Shown here in pieces: positions 43,333 through 55,147 of a stretch of DNA of 64,000 nt (position 1 is its first letter; each line of letters begins with the position of its first letter). The DNA comes from Biscogniauxia marginata. Its lineage: Eukaryota > Ascomycota > Sordariomycetes > Xylariales > Xylariaceae. The stretch spans positions 558,001 to 622,000 of the forward strand of contig MU404064.1 of NCBI GenBank assembly GCA_022695795.1, given 5' to 3'. A program made the translations under genes and the position numbers. Under the pieces are notes generated by a model. That model had not been told where the DNA came from and ran no database searches. It worked only from the letters and a program-made list of their open reading frames with translations.

Positions 43333-45105
43333 CTACCAGCCGCCACCAATTTTACCTGCCAGCTGGACGACCCGTTCCGTGTCGGTTGTTTTCTTCTTGC
43401 CCACATCGCTTACCACCTCCCGATAACTCGTCGATACCAGTCTATCCATATCTATGCCGGTTATGCTCGCCCAATGCGCCAGGGTATCTCGAATGTATGA
43501 TGGAGAAATGCCGCCAACCATGTCCTCCCTCTTTCCCCCGTTCTGCTCGGAGCTCTCACCACGTTCTACCTCAGACTCTTCGGCAGAGAAGTATGCCTCA
43601 TCAACTTGCGCCAACCACTGCTTCTGTTCTTCTGGGCCAGGCTTTGAACCGAGCCCCTTCCGCTCTACAACGATGGGGTCGTCGACTTTGATCTGGCCCC
43701 CACCATTGGTACAGCCACCGGGACAGGCCATGACTTCGACATACGCATATTCTAGGCCGGCCGACTTACCCGCTGGTTTCCTAGCCGCGCCAACCGCCCT
43801 CGCGCCCGGCATCCGTGATAATCTAGCCGGCTTCAACCTTCGGACTATATTCTGAATATTCCTAAAACCATAGTATCGAGCAGCCTTGAATATCGGCTCG
43901 CCCGATGCCGCATTAACTGAGTATTCGATCACGTCGGCATTTCTACCCCGCACCGTCTCGATCTTGGACCCAGGATATTGTGCCGCGACGTACTGCAGGA
44001 CGTAGTACAGATTGCCCCCCGAAGTACCCGCCGCAGAGTCTAACCGACCCCTGCGGCGGAGAGGGAAGAGGAATCGGTGGAGAGTAGGATCGGGGAACGG
44101 TGTCTGTGGTATCGGTGCTTTGGATAGACTAAAGAAATCAATGCTTCTCGATTCTGCCAGCATTAGTATCTCCTTGCTCGTGATGACACAGTCAACATCC
44201 CTCACCCCCCTCCCGGGCTGCCCGTCCCCGTTCCAGACCGCGTCGGTAAGCTCCTCGCGACTAGCCTCCAGCTTCTTGTCGAAACACGGCATGACCGCAA
44301 GGTGCCATATCCGGTCCGGGGAGATGCCCAGCGTCCGGCTCAGGGCGGTCTTGAGCAGCGTCCCCATCAGGGCCTGGGGCGACTTGACCTTCGAGATGTG
44401 CGGTAGCACGTGCGGGTGCGTCTTCTCTGCGTAGCACACCCACCCCGGACAGCTCGACGTCAAGATGGGCTTCGCGAACTTGCTGCCACCGCCGTCGCGC
44501 AGCACTTCCTCCGCGCCCAGCACCAGACAAGCCTCCCTCGCAGTATCCGTATCCGCCACCCACGTGAACCCGTTGTTCCACCGGCCGCCGGCCCGTAGCC
44601 CGTCCCGGCCCGTCAGCAGCTGCTCAACCATGCGCCCGGCGTCGCGCGCGCTGACCCCGATCTCGCGTCCCGCGGCGGCGGCCAGGCTCGCCCGCGTCTG
44701 CGGCGACACGCTGGCGACGAAGAGCTTGCTGCCTGGGTTCTCTAGCCCCTCGACGCTGAACCCCCCCGAGGGGGAGGCGGTATCGTCTCGGCGTATCCGC
44801 AGCGCCGGGGCTTGGTCTAGCACGGAGAGGAGCTCCGAGTGGCTCTGCAGGCTCACGAGAACGGCCTCGGCCGATGTCACGCACCCGGAGCACGCGAGGC
44901 AGTCGGTTAGGGAGATCTGCGCCGGCGCGTTGGGGTTGGGGTCCGCGGAGTTGCTGCCCGGTTGGCCGTCGAGGATCACTTCGTGCTCGAGTTCATCGCT
45001 GTTAGCGGTGGGTTGTTGCGCGGGGAGCGTCTCGACCGGCTTGATGCATGCTACGCCGGGGGAGATGAAATCGTTTAGGTCGTCGGCGGAGAGGATCGCC
45101 GACAT
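43333..45105 (-). CDS. nar1: Cytosolic Fe-S cluster assembly factor NAR1
   Basis: Intronless 590-aa iron-only-hydrogenase-like protein of the CIA machinery, which passes Fe-S clusters to cytosolic and nuclear proteins. N-terminal cluster ligands are Cys20 (GVACIKP) and the DCLACSGC group (Cys69, 72, 75). The second cluster site uses Cys219 (LTSSCPGW), Cys274 (VMPCFDKK), Cys461 and Cys465 (MACPGGCTNGGGQI). The C-terminal small domain follows, ending near GKIGGGW. Length and cysteine order fit fungal NAR1; insertions near 300-360 and 425-450 are typical of variable loops. The minus-strand start is preceded by an A-run. Its 3' end must overlap transcripts of the convergent SUZ gene. Confidence 0.95.
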   Translation of the reverse strand: MSAILSADDLNDFISPGVACIKPVETLPAQQPTANSDELEHEVILDGQPGSNSADPNPNAPAQISLTDCLACSGCVTSAEAVLVSLQSHSELLSVLDQAPALRIRRDDTASPSGGFSVEGLENPGSKLFVASVSPQTRASLAAAAGREIGVSARDAGRMVEQLLTGRDGLRAGGRWNNGFTWVADTDTAREACLVLGAEEVLRDGGGSKFAKPILTSSCPGWVCYAEKTHPHVLPHISKVKSPQALMGTLLKTALSRTLGISPDRIWHLAVMPCFDKKLEASREELTDAVWNGDGQPGRGVRDVDCVITSKEILMLAESRSIDFFSLSKAPIPQTPFPDPTLHRFLFPLRRRGRLDSAAGTSGGNLYYVLQYVAAQYPGSKIETVRGRNADVIEYSVNAASGEPIFKAARYYGFRNIQNIVRRLKPARLSRMPGARAVGAARKPAGKSAGLEYAYVEVMACPGGCTNGGGQIKVDDPIVVERKGLGSKPGPEEQKQWLAQVDEAYFSAEESEVERGESSEQNGGKREDMVGGISPSYIRDTLAHWASITGIDMDRLVSTSYREVVSDVGKKKTTDTERVVQLAGKIGGGW

Positions 45106-47781
45106 TTTTTTTTTGGTTACTTTCGGATGGGAGGGCGAGAGGAGTATTGGGGATGTCGGGATTTTAGAAAGGCAGGGAGAAGGGGGGGGGGGCGACTTTC
45201 GTCGTCGGCTGGCGCTCTTGCTGCCCTATAATCTATCGTGTTCGCTCCTCTTTTCGTGTCTCTCGGAGTCGTGATTGTGTCATATGCGGAGAATCGTGAG
45301 TCGTGCGTTTAGGTAGTTAGTTACCTGTCAGCCTTGATAATAATGGGGGGGGAAAGTTGATTGTAATTTTCTCTGATCTTGGGTTGATAATCTAAAATAG
45401 GGTTTCTTTTTTTTTTTCTTTTTTTTGTTACTGTTACTAGAAGCGGGAGGAAGAGAAATGTACAGGATTATATCAAGAAGTTAAAAAGTGTCAAGGAAGG
45501 AAAGCGAAGATGCAACTTTTTTTTTTTTTTTAGGTTGTAGGTAGTAATAAGTTTGGCGGAATGATGCTGATTTGAAATGCAGTGCAACTTTTTGGATTGG
45601 AATCGGATTTGGGGAAAAGCGAGATCGGCGCGGGGTGGCGCTAGGTACCTACAGAGACAATGCAATAGATGCATTCGCCTTTCGTCCCATTTCTGCGTGG
45701 GGTAGTAGGTAGATTTGGCTTATCGCACTGTGCGAACCACTACCTACCTAGGTACCTTAGTCTTTCCGCATTTCCGACAGTGCGGAGTTTTAGGTTTACA
45801 GGGGAAGCTTTCCCTATAGTGTACGTGTGAGGCACTGTGTGACATGGCGACATCGCCCTATGCTAGGTACCTAGGTAGGTAGGGACCTGTCACATGCTCC
45901 CCCTATCGTTATTGTAAACCGGTCCCGGATGACGTCGCACTTGCGTTCCCATCCACACACCCTTCCCTCCTCAGCTACTAGTAGGGGGTAAAAACCAGGC
46001 TGCTAGGGAGGGAGGGGGACTTTGCCTTGCTTGGGACGGGCTGGGGAAGAAAAAAAAAGGTGCCAAGAAGAACTAGGATTCTATATTAGATGGATTCGCG
46101 GTTTGAGGCCTAGGCCTAGGCTATATATGTAGTAACATAGAAGAGCTAGGGGTTCCTGAATCTGCTTGTCTGTAGTGTAAGTGACTATATATAATTAAAT
46201 ATACATATATATATATATATATATTCATCTTGTTTAAAAAAAAGTAACTAATACCTACATAATATAGTAGTCTATGATGTAGGTATACTAATAGGTAGGT
46301 AGGTATGCAACTTTTATATGACGAAATACACGTCTCCAAGATTTATATATTTCTAATACTCTTATACTTACGACCTCAGGTTACCACCCAGGTTACTTGA
46401 TAATCGCACGGGATATCTTCTCGTCATGCCGTCTCACGACTTACTACCTACACGCAACGGCTGTTTCACTACCTACATGTATACGCACATGTAATTCCTA
46501 GATTACCCTAACCTACCTATTTCCCAACTAGGTACCTTCGTGTCTCCCTTTTCTTCCCACCCTCCCTCTCCCTGCCGCCATTCCCATATTTACACCCCTT
46601 TCCCCTCATATTTAAGGCTTTCGATGTCCGCAGCTCAGCAGCTCATTACTAAGAGCGAGAAGAATGAGCAAATGGATATATACCTAGAGCTAATGATAGG
46701 ACACCGGGTGACGAGGGCTTGTAAAGACATTTTGTATATCCAAAATTACGCATGTGGATATATATATTAGGCAAGTACAGTATCTTACGAACGCTTAAAA
46801 AGAAGCTCGAGCTATCACGAAATAGAACAGGATTTAATAAGAAGACATGCCAGAGGACTAAAGGAGAATTTTATATATGTAGTTCTGTCAAGTACCGACG
46901 TACATCTCCACCGGTCTACGTACAGCACGGTTTTTATGTTTATAGTAAACACAACTATATATACTCCCCTCGCGTTTATTTAAAGACGCTACCCGGCGTC
47001 GATACACATATCGATCCCCAAGGCCGGGGTGTATTTACCCTCTCTAAGAGCCCATTTACTTGCTTATGTAGGCGACAAGATCCGGGTGGAAAGAAAAAAA
47101 ACAAAAGGAGTAAGTATTGCATGCATAATTAATTGCTACCAGTAGGGAGAAGAATACTATAATCAATGACCACGATCATAAGCAATATAATAAGAAGCCG
47201 CGACGGACTCGACAAAACTAGGATAAGAAACGAAATTCTTCGATATAAGAAAAGAAAAAAAAGCGTGGTATGATAGGCCTGAAACAAACCAAAAATTGGA
47301 ATGTCAACTCAGTATATTAGAATGATCCTGTAACCCAAGGATCGGTAAGATTTTGGTTTCGCATCTTCTCGTCTTTTCCCCTTCCTAAAAGCATAATTTT
47401 CATTTTTCATTCCCCTTCCACCGTTCCGACAATTCGACGGGTTCGCAATGAAAAGGAAAGTCGAACATAGTGCCCATCGGATGCGACTATTTGATCAATC
47501 ATCCTTCTTGGTCACATCAACCGGTTCCCTGTCATCAGACAACGAACACCGGAAGTCGATGCCAGGAGCAGCGTCCATACGAGCCTAGACTATAGGCGGC
47601 CATGAGCGCCGATACCCCCTCCCCTTCATCATTCTTCATCATTCTCCAACTCCGTAATTCGCAATGGCATATCGGTCCTGCCGCTCTGCTGACCCTCACT
47701 CTCAAGGAAGGTAATCGACATTACAAGGCAAGGCGAGGCGCTAGTAGATTTGCGACGAGGCGAGGCAGGATGAAGACGGGC
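45106..47781. other. Spacer between NAR1 and the CYSTM-like gene
   Basis: 2.7 kb without a supported gene. The left part is the NAR1 promoter. TACC/GGTA palindromes (TACCTAGGTA type) occur near 45738 and 45864, GGTA runs near 46283, and a TA run near 46205-46222. A 50-codon frame beginning at 46624 (MSAAQQLITKSEKNEQ) after a CT-rich stretch is too weak to call. Confidence 0.5.
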
Positions 47782-48390
47782 TTAGCACATCTCGAAGCAG
47801 CACTCGCAGCAATCAGCGCAGCACTCGCATCCCTCCTCGCAGACGAAACAACAGCACAGCGTGGCGAGACATGCCTTCAGGCAGCCTCCGCTGCTGTCCT
47901 TCTTCGGTTGGGGAGGGGGCTGCTGTTGGTACTGCATCTGCGGTTGGCCCTGTGGGGGGCCATAGTACTGGCCTTGGGGAGGACCGTAAGCCTGTCATAG
48001 TCGTCACGTCAGTTTACATGTCTCTATTAGGGGCGAGAGAACGCGCGCAGCAAGGCAGGACAGACAGTCAGGGTGGGAGTAGGTAAGGTAAGGTTTGAGG
48101 TGAGGTAAGATCGCCAAGCTCGACCGTCAGCTCCCCGGGCGCTCGTGGGGTAGAGAGCGTCAGGGCGTAAGGCGCCTTGGCAGATGGAATTTCGACATGG
48201 GGATTTCGACATGGGAGATTGGAAATGGCTCGGGAGAGTGGAGACGCGAGCCGGGAACTTCATTTTGGACAAAGGACAACAGTGAAAGCATTGAGAGTGG
48301 TCAAGAATGTTTGCGACGTACCGGCTGAGGGTGCTGCGGATAACCGTAGCCCTGGGGAGGGCCCTGGTTGTAGTAATCGTTGCTCGCCAT
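47782..48390 (-). CDS. Small cysteine-rich tail protein (CYSTM-like)
   Basis: Exons are 48390-48322 and 47991-47782 (92 aa), with a 330-bp intron (donor GTACGT, acceptor ATGACAG). The N-terminal two-thirds is Gln/Pro/Gly/Tyr-rich ([30 protein letters not shown]). The last 35 residues hold 14 cysteines ([20 protein letters not shown] and onward), the hallmark of cysteine-rich membrane-tail proteins of the CYSTM type. Such eukaryotic proteins are thought to sit at membranes and influence metal or stress tolerance; a biochemical role is not established. A signal peptide is absent, which fits tail insertion. An intron of this length with a 69-nt first exon explains why no single open frame reveals the gene. 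Confidence 0.75.
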
Positions 48391-51300
48391 CTAGGTAGAT
48401 CGAGTATGTTCCTGAGAAGACTAAGGCGATATGAATGTTAGTCGCTGCTGACTGGTTCGCGACGGGAGTGTAGGCGCAAGCGGTGTGGGCTTGATTGAGC
48501 TTGGCGGCGCAAAGGAACAAGCAGCAGTTTGTATGCTGTAAGGTAGGTATGGTAGAAATCTAGGATGGCCGCTAACCAAGTGGTGGTGAGAATACGAACC
48601 TGGGTGGATAGGAAGCGGTTTAGGGTCACAATCTTAATTGGTGACGATGAGGTTTTGTTGTGGTGGTTGATGGAAGGTAGAAGATGAGCAAAACGCCTAG
48701 ACGACAAGAAAGGTGTGGAAGGAGAAAAGGCTACTAGGGGAAAAGAGATAGACGGGCAAGATGTTGATGGGTAAAGTATTGTTGGCCGATGCTAGGACGG
48801 GACGGGATCTGTAGGCAGGGTACAGGTAAGTACTTAGGTACATGTAGGTACAATAAGGCGTCGTGGGGAACCTTATAGAGCGCATGAAGGTCCCGGTATG
48901 TCACTGGTTGGCAAAAAAATTGGAGCGGTGGAGGGGTCAAGTTATTTCCGCCAAGTCCCCTGTAGAGCTGAAGAAATGACCCGTAATTCAATTGACTGTC
49001 GGGTCTTTAATGGGGGTGGGGGGGATGTCGGGGGGCCTGCTAGGGCTGCCAGGGGCACATTCTGGTGCTTGAGCGGCGTCGTAGGCGGATACTTACACCA
49101 ACACGACCACTAAACAAAGCCTGATCATCGTCAAACCCAACTCACCACAATCAACAACCGTCGATTCATCAACCACAGTTAATGTTCGTCTTGCAGGTGC
49201 AGGTATTTACTTACTTGCCATGATAATCACATGAGTCAGTCATATTAGTTGCCCCTTTGCGAATGGCAATTGTGTTTATAGAGATCGAGGCGCAATCCGA
49301 TCAATGGTGGCTGGGTTTGCATGCTTCGCCCATTTATTATAATTATTACTACTACCTAAAACTACCTCCTAATCTAGTTCACCTGCGAGCCTCGACACGC
49401 GTTACCTAAGTTTATCTATATGTAGTAGGTATAGATACGAGACATGTACTTGGCACCTAATTAACAAAGATGATGCTGGTATACTAGTCACACACAGGAC
49501 TTTTTGGACGACGCCATCATATCTCATGTCTCAGAATCTCCTCCAAGCTGCTACTCGAAGATCCCACGAACCTCAGATCCCCAGGATCCCCGGGGGAGCC
49601 CGCAGGGACACGCCCACGCCCACGCCCACATCCAGTTGAAGCCAGACCGACGGGATGTATAATAGGTAGGTAGGTACCTAAGGTAGAATAGGAACCTAAT
49701 CGAACCAACTGAAACTACCCAAAACCAGGAGGATTACCTAAAAACTAGGTAGTTAGTTGTAACTAGGCCGTGCTTCTCTCCGAAGCAGAGCATTCCATCA
49801 GGCCGAGATATCCGGTCTCCGTGACAAAAAGTTTACCACTATTAGAGGTTTAGCGGGCAACCTGAGCCTGAGGACGGTTAAGTCGGCAGGCCGGGTGGGG
49901 CACGGTAAAGTGATAGCAGGAGGCATTTCATGAGACGGTGGACCCTGCGCAGCAACCCAAACTCAAACCTGGTACCTAGCGCCCCCCCCTGATAAGGCAA
50001 AAAGGCCCCTACTCAGCAAGTTAGCTGGGCTGCTAGGCCAACCAAACGATTGGTTACCCAGACCGATCGTTTCACCTGCCAAGATATGCGGCAACTCCTG
50101 TCTGGACGACCTTCCTTCTCTTCTCTTCAATCCAATTCAACCACGAGAAGGGCCAACTAGATTACTAATATTTTCATCTGTATATGTACATACCTAGTTT
50201 GTCATTAACCAAAGATAAAGAGGTTGCTTAATAGTTTTAGCATGAAGATGATTTATAAAAACGCCCATTCAACACGTACAGGAAGAAACAATAAGAAACT
50301 AGATTAACCAAGTACGGAATAGGTAGGTGTAGTATTTTTGGATGGTGGCTTATACCTACACCTAGGTACTTAACGCTACCTACGTCGCAAGTGGCTATGC
50401 AATGCTCGTAAGATATAAGCCACTGCTCGCCACGCTGCCATTTGACAGGTGTCTACCTTGGGTACCTAGCAAAGTGACTGCAAAGGAGGGTTACAATGCA
50501 GGTAAAGAAAGGGCACTAATAAAAAGCTTGTTATATGCGTGTTAATATTAGGCAGATTTAAGATAGACAGGTAAAAAACAGCCTCGCTATTAAGCGCTTT
50601 ATAAATCTTGCGTAATATAATATGAATTAAAGATACTTCATAATTATAAATATCCTTTTTTTAATAAGTTAAGTACTCGTGGTTTTACATTTAGGTAGCG
50701 CTACCCAGGGAACAAGATCACACACCTCTCATGACTTTCCAGTATATGTAAACTATACAGTGATTAATACAGGATTATCTCTACTCATAGAACAGAGGCA
50801 TTAATCCCTCAAGATCCTGTCGGCGAAAACCGAATATCGCACCGTGGCACTCCGTTCTTCTTGGGACGTATAGAGACATAACATGAATATAGAACATGAC
50901 TTAATCCTATAGCCTGCCATAAAACTGTTACGTCCACATACATCTAACGTAAGTACATACCTAGGTACTTATCTATGTATATCGTTACGTGTAATGACAA
51001 ATACTTAGCCTACCTCGCACTGCTATTAGATTCTATACATCACCACCACCACCACTACTACCACCACCATCCATCAAACATCGCCCCTCCCCCCCTTTAC
51101 TCATCTTCCAATTTGTTAGTTATACTTATACCTACCCATACAGCAAGTAGGCGTCAACGCATCAGCGGGAAATTATGACAATATTCTATGATCGATCCCT
51201 TTTGCCAATATCAGTACTTTCTATCCGCAGGCAGAGCAGCGTAGTAATTAATGTCTCACCACATGTTCTAAACAGAGACTTGTCAACTGACTTACTTTAG

Positions 51301-51751
51301 GAAGACGTTCCCGTCGTCTCAGGGAAGCTTCAATATGTACATAGTACATAATATAGGTTCCGATAAGGAGAGACGAGAGCATTGGACGCGCAGGTAGCTT
51401 TTTAATCCAACGTAGGCCGACTAATAGTCTTAAATACCTCTTACACATAGAAAAACACACCTAGCCTCTTATAACACGAATTAGAAGACATATCTATGTT
51501 AAGGCAGATATTACATACTAAGGACAAGGCTTGGCTAATGTTGATTCATTTATTCCTTTTTCTACTCCCTTGTTTCTTTTTGAGAACTAGTATATGAAAG
51601 ATAAGGGTGATTAAGACTTTTATCTTGTAACTTCATTTTTCCCCTTCCAGTGTTAATTCACCCTATTTATTTATTTCTCATCTTACGTCTTGCTCACTAT
51701 ACTGTCGTACATGACGATTTCTCTCCGGCATACCGCCGTTCAACAATACAT
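48391..51751. other. Spacer of about 3.4 kb
   Basis: The left part is the leader and promoter of the CYSTM-like gene. No gene is supported elsewhere. AT-rich stretches near 50520-50700 and a CAC/CTA/CCA trinucleotide run near 51039-51072 stand out. TACC/GGTA motifs occur near 49665 and 50945. Confidence 0.5.
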
Positions 51752-54293
51752 CTACGGGTCCAGCTCTACATAGTTGGCAGGGAACAGACCGGAGGCGCCT
51801 TTGTAATGGCCAAACCACCAATCCTCGTCAGGGAATTCAAGATTCGTGATCGTGGCACCCTCCGGGAAACTCAACTCTATCATGCTTATTAGCCGACATC
51901 ATCCACAAAATTTAACTTCAGAAATTTCACTTACCGTTATCCTCAGCAGCCTCGTAATCGAATTGTGCTGTGGCCGTGTGCCCACTACCGGCCGCAGACT
52001 CCGGCTCCGCAGGGGCAGGCGTCGCGGGCGCAGGGGCAGAAGCAGGGACGGGGGCAGGGGGAGGGGCAGCGGCCGCCCCTTCGTCATCATCTAGCAGCTC
52101 AACATAATTGCTTGGGAATAACCCGATTTCACCTCGTGAGTTTGTACCCATCCACCAATCGTCATCTACCATGTCTATGTTGGTGACATACTCGCCCTCG
52201 CGGAGTTCCAGCTCATTGTCTTCGGCCTTCTCGTAATCATATTGAACCAATGCACGCTTGCCGCCGCTCGTGGCAGCCGCGGCTTCCGCAACTCCTGCAT
52301 GGCCGAACTGTTCCTCTGCTACAGCCGTTGCTGCGGCCCGGGGATCGTAAGCTTCCTCTTCCGCTGGAAGCTCTTCTTCCTTAGGTAGCTCTTGCTCGAT
52401 TGGTCGGATGGGCAGTGAACGCGGCGGTTCGTGAGCTGGTTCGATTTCAGGCTCAGGTCCTCGAGCCACAGGAATGGCAACGCGGACGGGTGACGGAGAT
52501 CGTTCAGGCTCTTGCTCCTCTTGCTCCTCTTCTTCAGTAGGTGGCGGCGGCCGAGGAGGCATGCCCGGCAATGCGAAACCTCCGGAAGGAGCGCCCCCTG
52601 AGGGTCGACTAGCCATAGGCGGTGGAGGAGGCGTTGGTTCATCAGGTACCTTGGGCGCTGCAGGTGCTGCCTCTTTAAACCGATCCCGTATAGCGCCAAC
52701 ACTTCCCGCAGGAGATCTAGGAACCTCGGGGGCTTCTTGACTGGCGGCAGTGTCACCGGTTTTCTGCCCAGGAATTCCGCGGCTATATGCTGGAGTCTGA
52801 ACGGGCGCCCAGCTCTTGCCGGTGTAACCACTCTGCCACCCAGTTCCTCCACTCATCTGGGGCGCAACAGGTGAGGCTGCAGGGGGGCTCACGGCTTTAG
52901 GGCCGCCAGCCTGCGCTGCCTTCTTCTCGGCCCAGATCTGGGCCGGTGTCTTTCCACCTTGATCCGCAAAGGTTCGGCTGGCTGACCCGACGGGGGGGAC
53001 AGTAGGGGCTGCTGGAGAAGGGCCGGTGAAGCCCAAAGCGCCAGGCGTAGGTGGCTTTGTCCCAGTGAATGTAGAGGCGCCACTCCATTTCTTTGCGACC
53101 TTAGGCTTGGGCAACTCGGTTATACGTGACGCTTCAGTGAACGCTGCAGTGCGTTCAGAGAGAGATTTCGGCCGAGGCTCTGCCTCTTCCTCTTCGGCGG
53201 GCTTCTGAGCCTTGGCTCGGATAGCAGCAATATCGACCTTGCCTATGGGTTCGTATGCGCCCTTGACTGGTGCCGGTCTGTCGTCCTTTTTCTCCCTAGC
53301 AGCTGCTCGGATGGCAGCGATGTCGACCTTGCCAACTGGCTGGTAGCCTCCTCCGATAAGGTCGCTTGGCCTCTCATTAGGGTTGCTCGAGCCGTTAAAT
53401 CTCGAAGGCTCTTGCTTCTGGCTTCTCAACTCGTCTATGTTGACCTTGGTAGGCTTGTATGCCGACTCAACTTTCTGAATCTCGGTGCGAGAGACGGGTG
53501 GCGCATCCTCACCCCAGCCATCGTCTGTCTTTGATCTCAGTGTTGCATTTCGGGCGGCAATTAAGGGGTTAAAGGAAATGGTCGAGGCTGAGGTCGTGGA
53601 GAAGACGGGCTTCGACTTGACGGGAGGCGGTGCCCCCCCAGCGGGCTTTACAGGTGCACTGCCGCCGGCCGTGTACTTAGCACCCGACGCATCCGCGATC
53701 TTCTGGAGAATATTTGCGGGCTCGACGTCGGTGTCGGAACGAGCGGTGATTTGAACATGGTAACCCTAATGCTAGTGAGTCATGAAGTATCTTCTCGTGT
53801 TCTGGAGGAGGGTTGGCGCACATGTAGGACCTTGGAGACGGCATTTGCGTGGCTGGTGAAGTATCCCTTCGTTCGTTCAGGGACACCTCCGCCACACTAT
53901 AGAAGATTGTCAGCACCGGAATCACCGTGCACAGTAGAAGGAGAGGGGAAAGGGGGAAAGGAGAAGGGGGGAGGAACAGACCCATGCGATGAGGGCAAAC
54001 TTGGGCAGGGCGGTGTTTGGATCTTTTACTTTGATGAAGGCAAATTGTACGCGGCCCTCATTGAAGTCTTCGATCAGCTCGTCCAACTCGCCCTGACCGG
54101 TTGCCTGGACCTTGAGAATACTCTCCTTGTTGCCGGAGTCCTGGAAGGCGTTGGCCAGGGGAGCTTGGACAGAGAACAGGGCCCAGTTAGCGTAGGTGGA
54201 AGAGCTGCCCGAGGGCGGTGCGGGAGCATTAACTACTCCCTGGTAGCTGCTCTTGATAGAGGGGCCATTGATAGAAAGGTTTAGCGAGGCCAT
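51752..54293 (-). CDS. abp1: Actin-binding protein Abp1 (ADF-H domain plus two SH3 domains)
   Basis: Cortical actin-patch protein that binds F-actin, activates Arp2/3 and recruits endocytic partners. Exons are 54293-53982, 53896-53822, 53765-51935 and 51876-51752 (780 aa). The ADF-H domain covers about 1-135; splicing restores ALIAWCGGGVPERTKGYFTS and KVLHGYHVQITARSD. The middle is Pro/Ala/Glu-rich with two copies of a Pro-Val-Gly-Lys-Val-Asp-Ile-Ala-Ala-Ile-Arg type repeat, which resembles acidic or Arp2/3-binding motifs in Abp1. SH3-1 lies at about 632-690 (ALVQYDYEKAEDNELEL to GLFPSNYVELL) and SH3-2 at about 723-780 (ATAQFDYEAAEDNELSF to GLFPANYVELDP). The last intron splits SH3-2. The first intron uses a weak donor (GTCTGT). 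It is divergent from the zinc-finger gene at 55148. Confidence 0.9.
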
Positions 54294-55147
54294 CTTGTCC
54301 AGGGGATTCAAACGAGGTGTTTCGTTTGGTCGGCGTGGTTTGTGTAGGAGAGTTGATTTGACGGGACTGCGGGAGCGCTGAGAGCCCAAATCAACTTTGA
54401 GTGGAGATCGACGAGGGCAGCAAAGAGCAGGTTGGTTGGGCAGTGGGGGTTGATGTCAGAGCTTCTTCGGATGTGAAGAATAATTGATTAGCGCGGAACT
54501 TGCTTGCCTGCTTCTTTCTGGTCTTGCATTCACCTCCCCCCCAGAGATTGTGACACTAATAAATGCACTAGACGATGGTAGAAATCACGCAAGTTTGTGT
54601 GTTGAAATAGGTGGGAGAGAGTATAGGTAGGTAGGTAATACCTGCCTATGCAACACATTTCATTACGAAAGCAACTGGGCTGTGCTACGTATTTATTACC
54701 TCGATATGTACATATACAGTGGGTTTGTATAGATCAACCCCCGATCTGTGGCATATCGATAAGAATCGAGACTACCTACCTACATAGTCCGTGCTAATAA
54801 TAGCGGATTTCCACGGAGGAGAAACAATAACTACCACCTAACCTACCTAACCTACCTAAGCAAGCTGCTGCTAGGTTGGTAAAAGGTACCTATTAAAGAT
54901 TTGGAACGCGGCTGCCCTTACGCGGCGCAAACATCAATCCCGTCCTCCATTTCCATTTTTGTGACAAGTAATTCTTAATTCCAATCAACACCAAAAACAT
55001 AAACCCACACATACACACAACACGCACACCCTCGAAACTAAGTCGAATCAAACACCTACTCACCACCTCCCTTGCCATCACCGCGTGAGAGGATCCATCG
55101 ATCGACTTACAACCAATCTATTTGTCCACACCTGAAGCGCCGACACA
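54294..55147. other. Divergent promoter between Abp1 and the zinc-finger gene
   Basis: 0.85 kb shared upstream region with several TACC/GGTA repeats (54621-54650, 54770, 54840). No further gene is supported. Confidence 0.5.

Noticed and set aside
44465..45274. 269-codon plus-strand open frame opposite NAR1
   Set aside because: It is an antisense shadow of the NAR1 reading frame, whose cysteine motifs are clearly conserved.
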